From positions 1 through 41,906 of the forward strand of contig JABDLS010000004.1 of the NCBI GenBank assembly GCA_013002885.1: DNA of 41,906 nt, read 5' to 3'. Within the stretch, counting starts at the first letter, position 1. The number at the start of each line of letters is the position of its first letter. Positions 16,487 through 26,300 of the stretch are shown here, piece by piece. The position numbers were made by a program, and so were the translations under genes. Below the pieces are notes generated by a model. That model ran no database searches. It worked only from the letters and a program-made list of their open reading frames with translations, and was not told the origin of the DNA. The stretch comes from Gemmatimonadota bacterium (lineage in GTDB: Bacteria > Gemmatimonadota > Gemmatimonadetes > Longimicrobiales > Gaopeijiaceae).

Positions 16487-19400
16487 GAACCGCCAGAGCG
16501 AACTCGGATCGCGAACGACGGAACCTCGTAGATACGGAGGCCGTCCACCCATTGGGTGCCGAAGACCTTCACGGTCAACGACTCGCCCTCCACCACGTCG
16601 ACCTCGAGCGCCTCGACCTCCGTGACCACCTCGTCGTTGCGGGGAACGACCTGGCCTCGGTACTTCCACGACAGGGGGAAGTCGACGATGGGGTGTTCCC
16701 ACACCGGGTTCTCGATGGTGTCGAGCCACCCCTTCAGGTGCATCAGCGCCCGCGCTGACTGGACCAGCGCCTCCAGACCCAACGAGCCCGGCTGAACCGG
16801 GTCTTCGTAGAAGTGTGCCTTGAAGTACCAGGCGTCGGCGTGGATACGCTGATAGGTACGGATCCGCCCCAGCCCTGACTCCCCGGCGTCCGGCCAGAAC
16901 CCGGTGACCTCGTCGAGCATGCGCATCTTTCCGCTGGCCATGCTCGGAAGGTGTGCCAGCTCCCCTCCACCATCTACGAGGGACAGGACGGGCGTGGGCG
17001 ACGGCTCGTCGCGCCGCGCTCGCATCTCGTCGGTCATGGGAAGTCCCTTCTGCGCCTCCAGGACCTTGGGGCTGAAGAAGCCGAAATCGGTGGTCAGCGT
17101 CATCACCGGACCGTCTTCGTCTTCGCACGTCACTTCGAAGAAGACGATGCTGGTTCCGGCAGCCTTGGCGGCCCGGGTGAGCCTGGTCGTCAGCTTCAGC
17201 GTCCCCATGTCGGGCCCGATGGGCTTGTGGAGGATGCAGTCTTCACCGTCGAGGTTCCGGAAGGCGACGTCCCCCTCGGTGTCCTTGAAGAAGTTCAGGT
17301 ACGAGGCGAACCAGCCGCAGGGCTGGAGGAGGGCCTCCACGATGACGGCGAAGGGCATGTGTCCCTGGCCCTCGTCGAAATACCACGCGCCCGGTTCGAT
17401 GTCGAAAGTGGAAACGAGCGTCCCGCCTTCCTTGGCCGAGCCCGGCTCCACGTCCACGTCGACGATGCTGCTCATGAAGTGGTACGGCGGTCCCGGCAGG
17501 CGGGGGCACTTCAGTGCCCCATCGTACTTCGTGAACATCTTGCCGAAGGCGTCGCTGGGCTTGCCCCATGCGCACGAGAGAAGCGCCTCGTAGTCGCCGC
17601 GGACGTCACTGTCCCCTGGGCCGACGAGCCGCGGACCCTCGAAGCCCTCCAGATACTCGCGCTTCGTCGTCAGCGGATAGTCGGGCACCAGGCGCAGACC
17701 GAAGCGACGGCACTGGAACACCTTGAAGCCGTCGCTCTTGCAGAGGAGCGACGCGTAGACCTCGGGCTCGTCGCCGTCCACCACGTCCTCGATGAAGACC
17801 TCGTACTCGAGGGTGTGGGGCCCGTCGGGAATCACCTGGCCCCGGCAGAGGAAGCGGGCCATCTGCCCGGGGACCGGCTCGAACCGCCATCCGTCGCGAC
17901 CCACCGTGAAGCCCATGGCCGCCATGGTGAACGACAGCGCCTGGGTGGCCGCGTCGGCCATTAGGGTACCCGGCATGCACGGGTCGTTCTTGAAGTGACC
18001 TTCGTAGAACCAGGCGTCGACAGGTACCTGGGCCTCCGCACGCAAATAACCCCTTCCCCACGGACCCCCTCGAGGGTCGTACTCGGGGACATGGTCGATG
18101 AGCTTCAGACGACCACCGGGAATCGTGGGGGTCCGGGTGTGGACCGCGGCCCGCTCGAAGCCCTCGCCGAAGCAGAGGTCCGCCCTGCCCTCCACCCAGT
18201 GCGCGACGTCCTCCTCGCTGAAGCTCAGTTTGGGGCTCAGCAGCGGAGCCGGATCGAGACGGGCGTCGGGATCGGGCTCGTCGTCTTCGGCGTTCCAGAG
18301 GACGCCACCCGAGCCCGCCAACTCCTCGTCGGTGAAGAAGCCGGCCTGACCGTTGCGCACCGAGATGAGAAGGCGGTCGCCGACGTAGCAGTCGTAATGG
18401 AAGAAGAAGAGTCGGACGTCACCCGTCTTCGCGTGCCCGTCGATATGGATGTCGTATGTGAGCGTCTCACCAGGAGCGGGCAGCTCGCCGAAGAAGGTCA
18501 GATCGCAGCCCAGAAGGCGGTAGACGCGGTCGCCTTTGTTCAGGAAGTCGGCGCCGAGCCAAGAGATGAGAAGAAGGTCGGCCTGGCCCGATTCGATGAC
18601 CACACCGGGCGCCATGCGGCCGGTGTGTAGGTACCAGGCCCCCTCCTGGACGTCGGTCTCGGTGACCACCCGTCCCTTCTTCATCGTGCCAGGCTCGCCC
18701 TCGACAGTCAGCGCCCGGTGGGCGAAGAGAAGAGGTGGCTCCGGCATGCGGACCTGGCGGGCGTATCCGTCCTGCTGCTCGAAGAGCTCGCCGAAGATCT
18801 CGGAGATCTTGCCACCGGCGTGGATCTCCAGCGCCTCACGATCGAGCCAGGGTGTAGCCGGCATGGTGTCTCGATCGATGGGCGGCGCGATGGGAATGAC
18901 CGGGCTCGGAGGACCATCCAGCGCCCGGGGCGTGGAGGGTCGGGCAGGCTCGGACGGGGGTGCGGTCCCGTTGGCAGATCCACGGGCCTGGGGCGTTGCT
19001 CCGCCGGTGTCCGGGGTCGACCCACCGACCTCTGGGGTTGGCTCACCAGGAGCGGTCGGATCTGGCGATGGTGATGCCGGTACAGCCGGCGGGGCCGAAG
19101 GCGCCACAACCGCCGACACGGGCGCACCGGCGCTCATCGAGGCGGGGGCGGACCCTTTCGACGCGTGCGCGACAGGCGTGCTCGGCGGGACGTGGTCACC
19201 GAACTGAAGGGCGAGAAACCGCTCGTGGATCTCTTTCTGTTCCCAGAGGAAGTCCTCGTGAGCCCGAGCCACCTGCTCGAACAACCGCAGGGCCGGATCG
19301 TCTGCGGGGCCGGCGGCCGCCGAGCGGCCGTTGTCACCCGAGTACCGACCCTTACCGACCGTTTGGGGCCTGCCCACCCCGACAGATGCAACCGAGGCTT

Positions 19401-22400
19401 CCGAGGGCGCCCCGCCCCGGCGCTCGCCCTCCGAGAGGGAAACGGTGAAGTGCCTCGCCACATCGTAGCCGAAGCCCGAGGGTGGAGGAGGCGCCATTTC
19501 GTGCCCTTCTGCGGCTGGGGTCTGGTCGTTCATGTTCGGTGCGAAGCTGTCGGGCCAGACGATGTCAGGCGCGTGAGCGGTGAGTCGGAGGAGGGCACCT
19601 TCCGGCTCGGCCAGAGGCTTGGCGCCCTCGTGAAGGTCGGCCAGGCGGGCCACGAAACGATCGAGCTCCATGGGGATTCCCGCGGTCCAGAGCCTGGCCA
19701 CCGACCGCGCCAGGGGCTCCAACCCAGCGCCGCCGTGAGGGTCCAGGGCGACGACCAGGTGAGGACGATCGCCGAGGACCCGAGCGATGGCGCCGGTGAG
19801 TATGGCTCTAGGTCCGTGCTCGATGAAGACTCGAACGCCATCGGCATAGGCCTGCTCGACGGTCTTCGGGAAGTCGACGGGATCGATGGCCTGCTGCGTA
19901 ATGGCATCGGCCGCCGCATCACGGGTCGGGACGTACGCCCGGTTGCCCGCGTTGGTGTAGAAGCGGACGTCCGGTACCTCGCGGGTGTCGCGCTCATGAA
20001 TCTCGTGCCAACGCGTCTCGAAGGGCTCCAGCGGAGGGCAGTGGACCACCATGTCCAGACCGAGGTCGATGGCCTTGTTGCGGCCCACCTTCTCAACGAC
20101 CCGCTCGCAGCCCGCTGCGTCACCGCCGATGACGACGTCCTCGTAGTGATGGATGACGGTGACATACACCCGCTCCTCACCCTGCATAGCCTCTTCGATG
20201 ACCTTCAGCGGAGCAGCGATGCGGTAGTTGCGCCAATCCGGATGCTCCCCGTCGGAAAGCCCCCAGTACTCGGCGGCCGCTCGGCACTCGGCAGTGAGCT
20301 GATTGACGTACATCTCCGAGTCATCGATCTCGGCGAGCATGGCGTCGAGGTCATTCCAGACGCCGAAGGCCATGAGGGAGTTCGTCTCCCCTGAGGACAG
20401 CCCCATGGCCACGTCGGGGCGCATGCCGAGGATGGCACGGGTCAACTGCGTGTGGGCCTGACAGACGAATGAGGAGCCCGTGAGCTGCGTCGCCGGCGAG
20501 AAGCCAGTGATGTCCTCCCCGTAGAGGTCGGCTGCGAGCTTCGGCGTTCCGGCGAAGCGGACGCAGAGGTTGTGACCGATCTCGGGGAAGGCGAGCAGCA
20601 GATCTCGCGCTGCGCCGGGGTACGCCGCCGCCGCCCCGGTGTAGCAGAAGGCCACCTCGCCTTCCGTGGCTCCTCGACCGAAGAAGAGACCCGGCGCCGC
20701 CGGCTCACGACCTGCCCCCAGCTCGGCACGGGCGTGCTTCGCCAGACGAGCGAGCTCCTCCTCGGTGGGGGCCACCAGCGCCAGACGGAGTGCTCCGTCC
20801 CCTGCTGAAGACAGATGGCCCCCGCTTTTCGCCGTGACCGGATCCACCGCATCGGCCAGTGCCGCTGCCAGCTCGCCCATCGAGTCGGCAGAGTAGAACC
20901 GGAACAGCGGAGCGTCCACGGGAGCGATGAAGGGAGAGGTCACCGCTGATGCACGGAGATCTACCCTCCGCCGCAGGCCGGAATGGGCCTCGACGTCCAC
21001 ACGGGTATGGGTGCCGTCCAGGGGGCGAGGGGCCGGCCAGGCTCCCTCCGAATCCAGCTTCGCTCCAAGGTGCGTGGTGACGACCCCGGCGGCTACGTGA
21101 AGGAGGCCGGAGGCGCCGTGGGCGTGGCCGAATCGTCGGGTGACTTGGCTCTCTTCTTCCCCGGGCACGAGACTCACCCCCACCGGCCCGTCGGGCCCGT
21201 CCTCCGTCGAACCCTCCGGGTTTCCGACTACGTCGTCGAGGGTCGCGAACACATCTGCTCCGCGCTCCCGGGCGACGTCCTCCCGCATGAGGACCAGCGC
21301 GACGGCGGCATCACCAGGATTCTGCCGATCGTCTGGGAGGACCACCTCCGCGGCCGCGACGTGGGCCGGCTCGTGGGAGAAGTCCGACGCACCCACGACG
21401 GCCGCGTCGACGTCACCGGACCGCAACGCTCGAACGGCAAGTTTGAGGGCGTCGAGGCCCGACAGCTCCTCCCCGGCCACCGTGAAGCCCGGAGCCGTCC
21501 AATCCTGCCGGGCATGGACCCGATTGGCAGGAATGTTCGGCATGCAGCCGATGACCCCCGCCGACGTGAGGTGCCTGGCCGATCGTGCGTTGACCTCCCG
21601 CCACCCGTCCTGATCGGTGTTCTCCGAGACCAGCTCCCGCAACCGCACCCGCAACCCGTGCCGCGCCGCCTCGGGGTCCACGCACATCCCGATGTAGACG
21701 CCCGTACGAGAGGGGTCGACCGCCCCCACCTGAGCGAGGGCCTCGTCGAGGACCGCGAGGATCGACGACTGTTGAGCCAAGCTCTCCTGGAGGTCGTTGG
21801 GCGGGAATCCAAGATCGGCCATGGCCAGGACGATCTCGTCGGTGACCGTGTCGACTCCCTGACGGGGGCCCACCAATCGACGCACGAAGCTCGGGAGCCC
21901 CACATCCTTGCCGACGATGACACCCATGCCGGTTACGGCGACGGGCACGGCCGGAACGCTTGACCCGGTCGTCGGCGTCGAGGCCACGCTCACCGGCACC
22001 TCACCCGTCCACTCCTCCACCACCAGATGGGCGTTGTTGCCACCGAAGCCGAAGTTGCTGATGGCCGCTCGGCGGGGTCCGTCGCACTCCCACGGAGCTG
22101 CCTCCCGCAGGAGGCGGAAGCCGTACTCCTCGATGGCCGGGAGGGGGTCGTCGCACGGTGTCGGGGGTAGGAGCTTGGCCTCGAAGGAACTGAGCATCTT
22201 GAGGAGACTCGCCACACCCGACGCGGTGATGGGGTGGCCGATGTTGGCCTTGAGTGACCCGATCGCCGGCTTGGGCCCGCCGCCCCAGATAGCCGCCAGA
22301 CTGTCGAGCTCCACGGTGTCTCCTCGGGGCGTGCCCGTGGCGTGACACTCGATGAAGTCGATATCGGCCGGCGTGATCTCCGATTGCTCGTACGCGGCTC

Positions 22401-23322
22401 GCATGGCCCGGATCTGGCCTTCGGTGGCCGGAGCGAGAAAGCCGCTCTGGCGACCGTCGTTGGAAAGGCCGATGGCCCGGATGACGCCGTAGATCCGGTC
22501 CCCGTCGGCGACGGCGTCGTCCAGGCGCTTGAGGGCGACGAGGCCCGCGCCCTCGGCGGGGAGGAGTCCGTCGGCCCCTCGGTGGAGGGGGCGGGACTGC
22601 CCACTCCTGCTGAGGGCGTTGAGGGCCGTGAAGCCGAGATGGATGAAGAGGGGGTCGGCCCGAGCCACGCCTCCGGCGAGCATGAGGTCCGACTCCCGGT
22701 CCCGGAGGCGGCGACACGCGATGTCCAGCGCATAGAGGGACGAGGCGCACGCCGCGTCGAGGGCGAAGACATCACCCGTCAGCCCGAATGCCTTGGCCAC
22801 CACGTGGGTCGGGCCGCCCGATGAGAAGCGGTTCCTGGGATCGGAGGTAACACCGGCCTGCCCCGGCTTCGGCGCATTGGGCCCGTGCCCGAGCCAGAAG
22901 TCCTCGACGAAGCGCGTGTGCTCCACCGTGGGATACGAAAGGTTACCGACCACGAGGCCGGTCCCGGCAGGAGCCGCCTCTACACCCGCCTCGGCGAGCG
23001 CGGTCCCGGCGCAGTGGAGAAGCCACTGCGTCAGGGGATCGAGACGATGGACCTCCGGCACCCTTCCCTCGAAGGCGCCGGCGTCGAACACCGCATCGAA
23101 GCCACGCACGTACCCGCCGCGGTTGCTCACGACGTGCTCCGCCCCGGGTCCAGGAGCCCTCTCCGCGATGAGGCGTCGAGAATCGAGTCCCCACGATCCC
23201 GCCGGGGCCTCGTCGATGAGAACCCGCCCCCCCCGCACCGCTTCGAAGAGGGCCTCGGGCGTCAGGGCGCCCGGCAAAACACAGGCGCGACCGACGATCG
23301 CGATAGGCTCGAAGCTACTCAT
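16483..23322 (-). CDS. pfaC: PfaC-like PUFA synthase subunit with fused PfaB-type AT (KS-CLF-AT-DH-DH)
   Basis: A 2,279-residue cytoplasmic megasynthase. Order: ketosynthase, residues 1-440, with C192 in DAACASS, HATGTPRGD and NIGH; a chain-length-factor domain at about 460-810 where the nucleophile region reads FTVAGEELSG and has no Cys; an acyltransferase at about 900-1290 with S976 in GLSSGE, PfaB-like; a helix (FEQVARAHEDFLWEQ) and a long Pro/Ala/Thr/Gly linker to about 1490; then four hotdog folds in two FabA-like pairs, with catalytic His at H1776 (EGHFKNDPCMPG) and H2170 (KAHFYEDPVQPG). In known Pfa systems the DH units perform dehydration and double-bond isomerisation on the growing chain. 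The protein ends after the fourth hotdog; the AGPAT domain of myxobacterial Pfa3 is missing. A GGGAG site precedes the start, 24 bases after pfaA. Confidence 0.93.
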   Translation of the reverse strand: MSSFEPIAIVGRACVLPGALTPEALFEAVRGGRVLIDEAPAGSWGLDSRRLIAERAPGPGAEHVVSNRGGYVRGFDAVFDAGAFEGRVPEVHRLDPLTQWLLHCAGTALAEAGVEAAPAGTGLVVGNLSYPTVEHTRFVEDFWLGHGPNAPKPGQAGVTSDPRNRFSSGGPTHVVAKAFGLTGDVFALDAACASSLYALDIACRRLRDRESDLMLAGGVARADPLFIHLGFTALNALSRSGQSRPLHRGADGLLPAEGAGLVALKRLDDAVADGDRIYGVIRAIGLSNDGRQSGFLAPATEGQIRAMRAAYEQSEITPADIDFIECHATGTPRGDTVELDSLAAIWGGGPKPAIGSLKANIGHPITASGVASLLKMLSSFEAKLLPPTPCDDPLPAIEEYGFRLLREAAPWECDGPRRAAISNFGFGGNNAHLVVEEWTGEVPVSVASTPTTGSSVPAVPVAVTGMGVIVGKDVGLPSFVRRLVGPRQGVDTVTDEIVLAMADLGFPPNDLQESLAQQSSILAVLDEALAQVGAVDPSRTGVYIGMCVDPEAARHGLRVRLRELVSENTDQDGWREVNARSARHLTSAGVIGCMPNIPANRVHARQDWTAPGFTVAGEELSGLDALKLAVRALRSGDVDAAVVGASDFSHEPAHVAAAEVVLPDDRQNPGDAAVALVLMREDVARERGADVFATLDDVVGNPEGSTEDGPDGPVGVSLVPGEEESQVTRRFGHAHGASGLLHVAAGVVTTHLGAKLDSEGAWPAPRPLDGTHTRVDVEAHSGLRRRVDLRASAVTSPFIAPVDAPLFRFYSADSMGELAAALADAVDPVTAKSGGHLSSAGDGALRLALVAPTEEELARLAKHARAELGAGREPAAPGLFFGRGATEGEVAFCYTGAAAAYPGAARDLLLAFPEIGHNLCVRFAGTPKLAADLYGEDITGFSPATQLTGSSFVCQAHTQLTRAILGMRPDVAMGLSSGETNSLMAFGVWNDLDAMLAEIDDSEMYVNQLTAECRAAAEYWGLSDGEHPDWRNYRIAAPLKVIEEAMQGEERVYVTVIHHYEDVVIGGDAAGCERVVEKVGRNKAIDLGLDMVVHCPPLEPFETRWHEIHERDTREVPDVRFYTNAGNRAYVPTRDAAADAITQQAIDPVDFPKTVEQAYADGVRVFIEHGPRAILTGAIARVLGDRPHLVVALDPHGGAGLEPLARSVARLWTAGIPMELDRFVARLADLHEGAKPLAEPEGALLRLTAHAPDIVWPDSFAPNMNDQTPAAEGHEMAPPPPSGFGYDVARHFTVSLSEGERRGGAPSEASVASVGVGRPQTVGKGRYSGDNGRSAAAGPADDPALRLFEQVARAHEDFLWEQKEIHERFLALQFGDHVPPSTPVAHASKGSAPASMSAGAPVSAVVAPSAPPAVPASPSPDPTAPGEPTPEVGGSTPDTGGATPQARGSANGTAPPSEPARPSTPRALDGPPSPVIPIAPPIDRDTMPATPWLDREALEIHAGGKISEIFGELFEQQDGYARQVRMPEPPLLFAHRALTVEGEPGTMKKGRVVTETDVQEGAWYLHTGRMAPGVVIESGQADLLLISWLGADFLNKGDRVYRLLGCDLTFFGELPAPGETLTYDIHIDGHAKTGDVRLFFFHYDCYVGDRLLISVRNGQAGFFTDEELAGSGGVLWNAEDDEPDPDARLDPAPLLSPKLSFSEEDVAHWVEGRADLCFGEGFERAAVHTRTPTIPGGRLKLIDHVPEYDPRGGPWGRGYLRAEAQVPVDAWFYEGHFKNDPCMPGTLMADAATQALSFTMAAMGFTVGRDGWRFEPVPGQMARFLCRGQVIPDGPHTLEYEVFIEDVVDGDEPEVYASLLCKSDGFKVFQCRRFGLRLVPDYPLTTKREYLEGFEGPRLVGPGDSDVRGDYEALLSCAWGKPSDAFGKMFTKYDGALKCPRLPGPPYHFMSSIVDVDVEPGSAKEGGTLVSTFDIEPGAWYFDEGQGHMPFAVIVEALLQPCGWFASYLNFFKDTEGDVAFRNLDGEDCILHKPIGPDMGTLKLTTRLTRAAKAAGTSIVFFEVTCEDEDGPVMTLTTDFGFFSPKVLEAQKGLPMTDEMRARRDEPSPTPVLSLVDGGGELAHLPSMASGKMRMLDEVTGFWPDAGESGLGRIRTYQRIHADAWYFKAHFYEDPVQPGSLGLEALVQSARALMHLKGWLDTIENPVWEHPIVDFPLSWKYRGQVVPRNDEVVTEVEALEVDVVEGESLTVKVFGTQWVDGLRIYEVPSFAIRVRSGGS

Positions 23323-23346
23323 CTGGGGCTCCCGTCACCGCGTCCG

Positions 23347-26300
23347 TCAGGCACCGTGCGTGTCGAACTGCACCTCGCGCAGCTCGGCCACCAGATCCCC
23401 CTCCTCGGTCGCCAGAACGAAGTCGAAGAGCGTGCCCTTCTCCGTCTTTGTGGCCCGGAACGCCGAACGAAGCCGCTCCGGAATCGTCTCGAGATGATGG
23501 ACGACCATGGACCCCATCCGCGCCAGGCGCTGGATGGCTCCCGCCTTGTGATGAGCCCAGAGCTCGCCGAGCTGGATGAGTCCCTCGAACGCCGCGGGGT
23601 CGAATCCGCGAGCCAGCGCCTTGGGCGGCCAACCGAGGCTCGTCGCACTCCGGACCAGTGCCATGCCGCCTTCCTCCGAGACGCCCTCGAGGGACTCGAT
23701 GGAGCGGAACGCCCGCGTCGATCCCAGGACCTTCTCGTAGGCTGCTTCTGCTCCGAACGGCCACGGCTCGAGCCCGGCCGAGGGCACCTCCGGCGGCGGC
23801 GAGGCACCATTGCTGGAATAACGAACCGTCGTCTCGTGGTGGGGATTTCCGGCGGCGTCCTTGAAGATGAGCCGGTACCCCGGGATAGCCGCGACGAGGG
23901 GGTGGACCTCGACGGTGTGCTTTCCGCTGGAAACCACGGAAGGCTCCCAATCGCGGATCGCGCTGACGAAGTCCTCCAGGTACGTACGCATGGTGCGCAC
24001 CGGCTTCAGAGCCTGACCGAGTCGTAGTGCGAAATCGGCCACCAGGGCCGGTGCCAGACCACCGCTGGGGTCCCCGTTCTCATCGTCGTCGGCGCTCACG
24101 GTGAAGCTCTGCATGACCGCGGGGAAGGACGGAGCCGCAAGGACCACGCGTTCCACGCCGTCTCCACCACTCCCCAGCTCGTCGGCGAAGAAGCGCGAGC
24201 CAAGATCGACATCGAGGAGTGCGATGCCCTGCTTCTCGAAGTGGGCAGCGAGCCCTTCGTCCACCATCCCACCAGCCCACGGGCCCCAATTGTACGACCG
24301 GACGCGGCACCAATCACCGCGTTGGTGGGCCTCGGCAGCGGCAACCTTGTTGAGGACCTCGTTGGCAGCGGCGTAGGCCGACTGGCCGGCGTTTCCGGCT
24401 CTCGCCGCTATGGACGAGAAGAGGGCGATGACCTGGATGGGATCTTCTTTTGTCGCCTCCAACAGAACCGACAGACCGGTGACCTTGGGGCCGAAGACGT
24501 CCGCGACCCGGTCGGGTGTCATATCCACCAGCGCCTTGTCCCGGAGCACTCCGGCGCCGTGGACAATGCCGTCCACAGAGCCCCACGCCTGCCGAACCTG
24601 ATCGAGAGCCGCCTCGACTTCGTCCGGTTTGGTCACGTCGGCGCTCAGATACATGGCCTCGATGCCCCGGGCATCGAGATCGGCGAGGGTCGTGCGGACC
24701 TCGGCGCTGGCTGACAGCGACTTGGCCTGGGCCTGCAAACCGGCAAAGTCCACCGTCTCACCCCTTTCCTTCGCCGCTTTGGCGAGCGCACCGGTGATCT
24801 GCACCGAGTCGTTGGTGAGAGGCATGTCCTTCGGCCACTCCTGGAGAGCCGAGCGGCCAAGGAGCGCCAGCCGGACGCCCCAGCGCTCCGCAAGCACTGC
24901 CACCGAGCTCGCCGTCACCCCGCGGGCACCCCCGGAGACCACGACCACGGATCCCTCATCGAGCGGCAGCGTTCCTGCCCCGGACAGGGATAGGGGCTCG
25001 ATCTGAACCACCGAACGCTCTCCCTCTTCGGAGATCCCCACCTCGAGGGCCGGTCCACCGAGGAAGAGCTCATCGAGGATCGCCTCGGCCGAGTTCTCCG
25101 GGACCGCTACGTCGATCGCCTTGAGAGACGCTCCCGGCCATTCACGGGCTGCGGTCTTCACGATTCCCGCCAGACCGGCCGTCCATGCTCCCTTACCCGG
25201 GTCCCCGGCGAGGCCGAAATGCCCACCGGTCGACTGGACAGCCACGAAAAGCCGCTCCGACGGCTCGGGATGCTGCGCCACCAACCGCGCGGCCTGGATC
25301 GCCGCCGTGTGGACCGCCAGCGCTCCGTCAGGGCCTGCCTCGTGCTTCCCGAGCCCCGCAAGGCAGATCACGGCCGACGCGGACGGCGACGGCGTCTCGA
25401 CGACCTTCGCAGACAACCCACGGACCTCGAGTCCTTCGACCAGGGCCTCCGCCAGTACAGGAAGCTCGCCGGTCACTTCGACCGTCGTCGCCGCGCCGAG
25501 GGCACAGAGTCCAAAGCCCGGCCGAAGCTCGGGCACGATCTTCGGAACGAAGGCCGACACCTCGGTTGGGTCGATCTCCGGCGCGACGGCCGGCGGGTCG
25601 GACGGTACAGCAGCGTCAGTTCGCGCTTCGAAGGCGCCGCCTGGCGCCCCGACCTCGGCGACCGGCGCTTCAACCTCGGCAACCGACGACTCCACCGCCG
25701 GGACAGGTGCCTCCACCTCGACGACAGCCGGCTCGGCCGCCATCGACTCGGGTGTGGCTCCGCCACCGAGCTTGTCCGCCACGTCGCGAAGGGTGCGGAG
25801 GCTGGCGAGCTCCGAGGGAGCGATCTCCGGCAACTCGGGCATACGCTCCTGGATTTCGGACAGGATCTCCACCTGCTTGATGGAGTCGATGCCCAGCCCA
25901 GCCTCCATCTCCATGTCCAGGTCGAGCATCTCCACCGGGTAACCCGTCTTCTCGGCAACGACCTCCAGCGCCAGCGCTGTAACGTCGGTACCTGACGAAG
26001 GCGCCGCGGGGGGCATGGTCGCGGGTTGGACTCCAGCGGAAGACAGGCCAGCGGACAGCTTGTCCGCCACGTCCCGCAGCGTCCTCATGCTGGCGAGTTC
26101 GGAAGGAGCAATCTCCGGGAGACCCGGCAGTCGCTCCTGGAGCTCGGACAGGATCTCCACCTGCTTGATGGAATCGATGCCGAGCCCAGCCTCCATCTCC
26201 ATGTCCAGGTCCAGCATCTCCACCGGGTAGCCCGTCTTTTCGGCAACGACCTCGAGGGCCATGGCCGTCACGTCGGCTACGGGCGCTTCGGCCGGAGGGG

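Noticed and set aside
16487..17128. N-terminal extension of the PPTase frame to 17128
   Set aside because: It lies within the last hotdog domains of the PfaC-like gene, and the ATGA overlap at 16483-16486 gives a better start with the expected length for the family.
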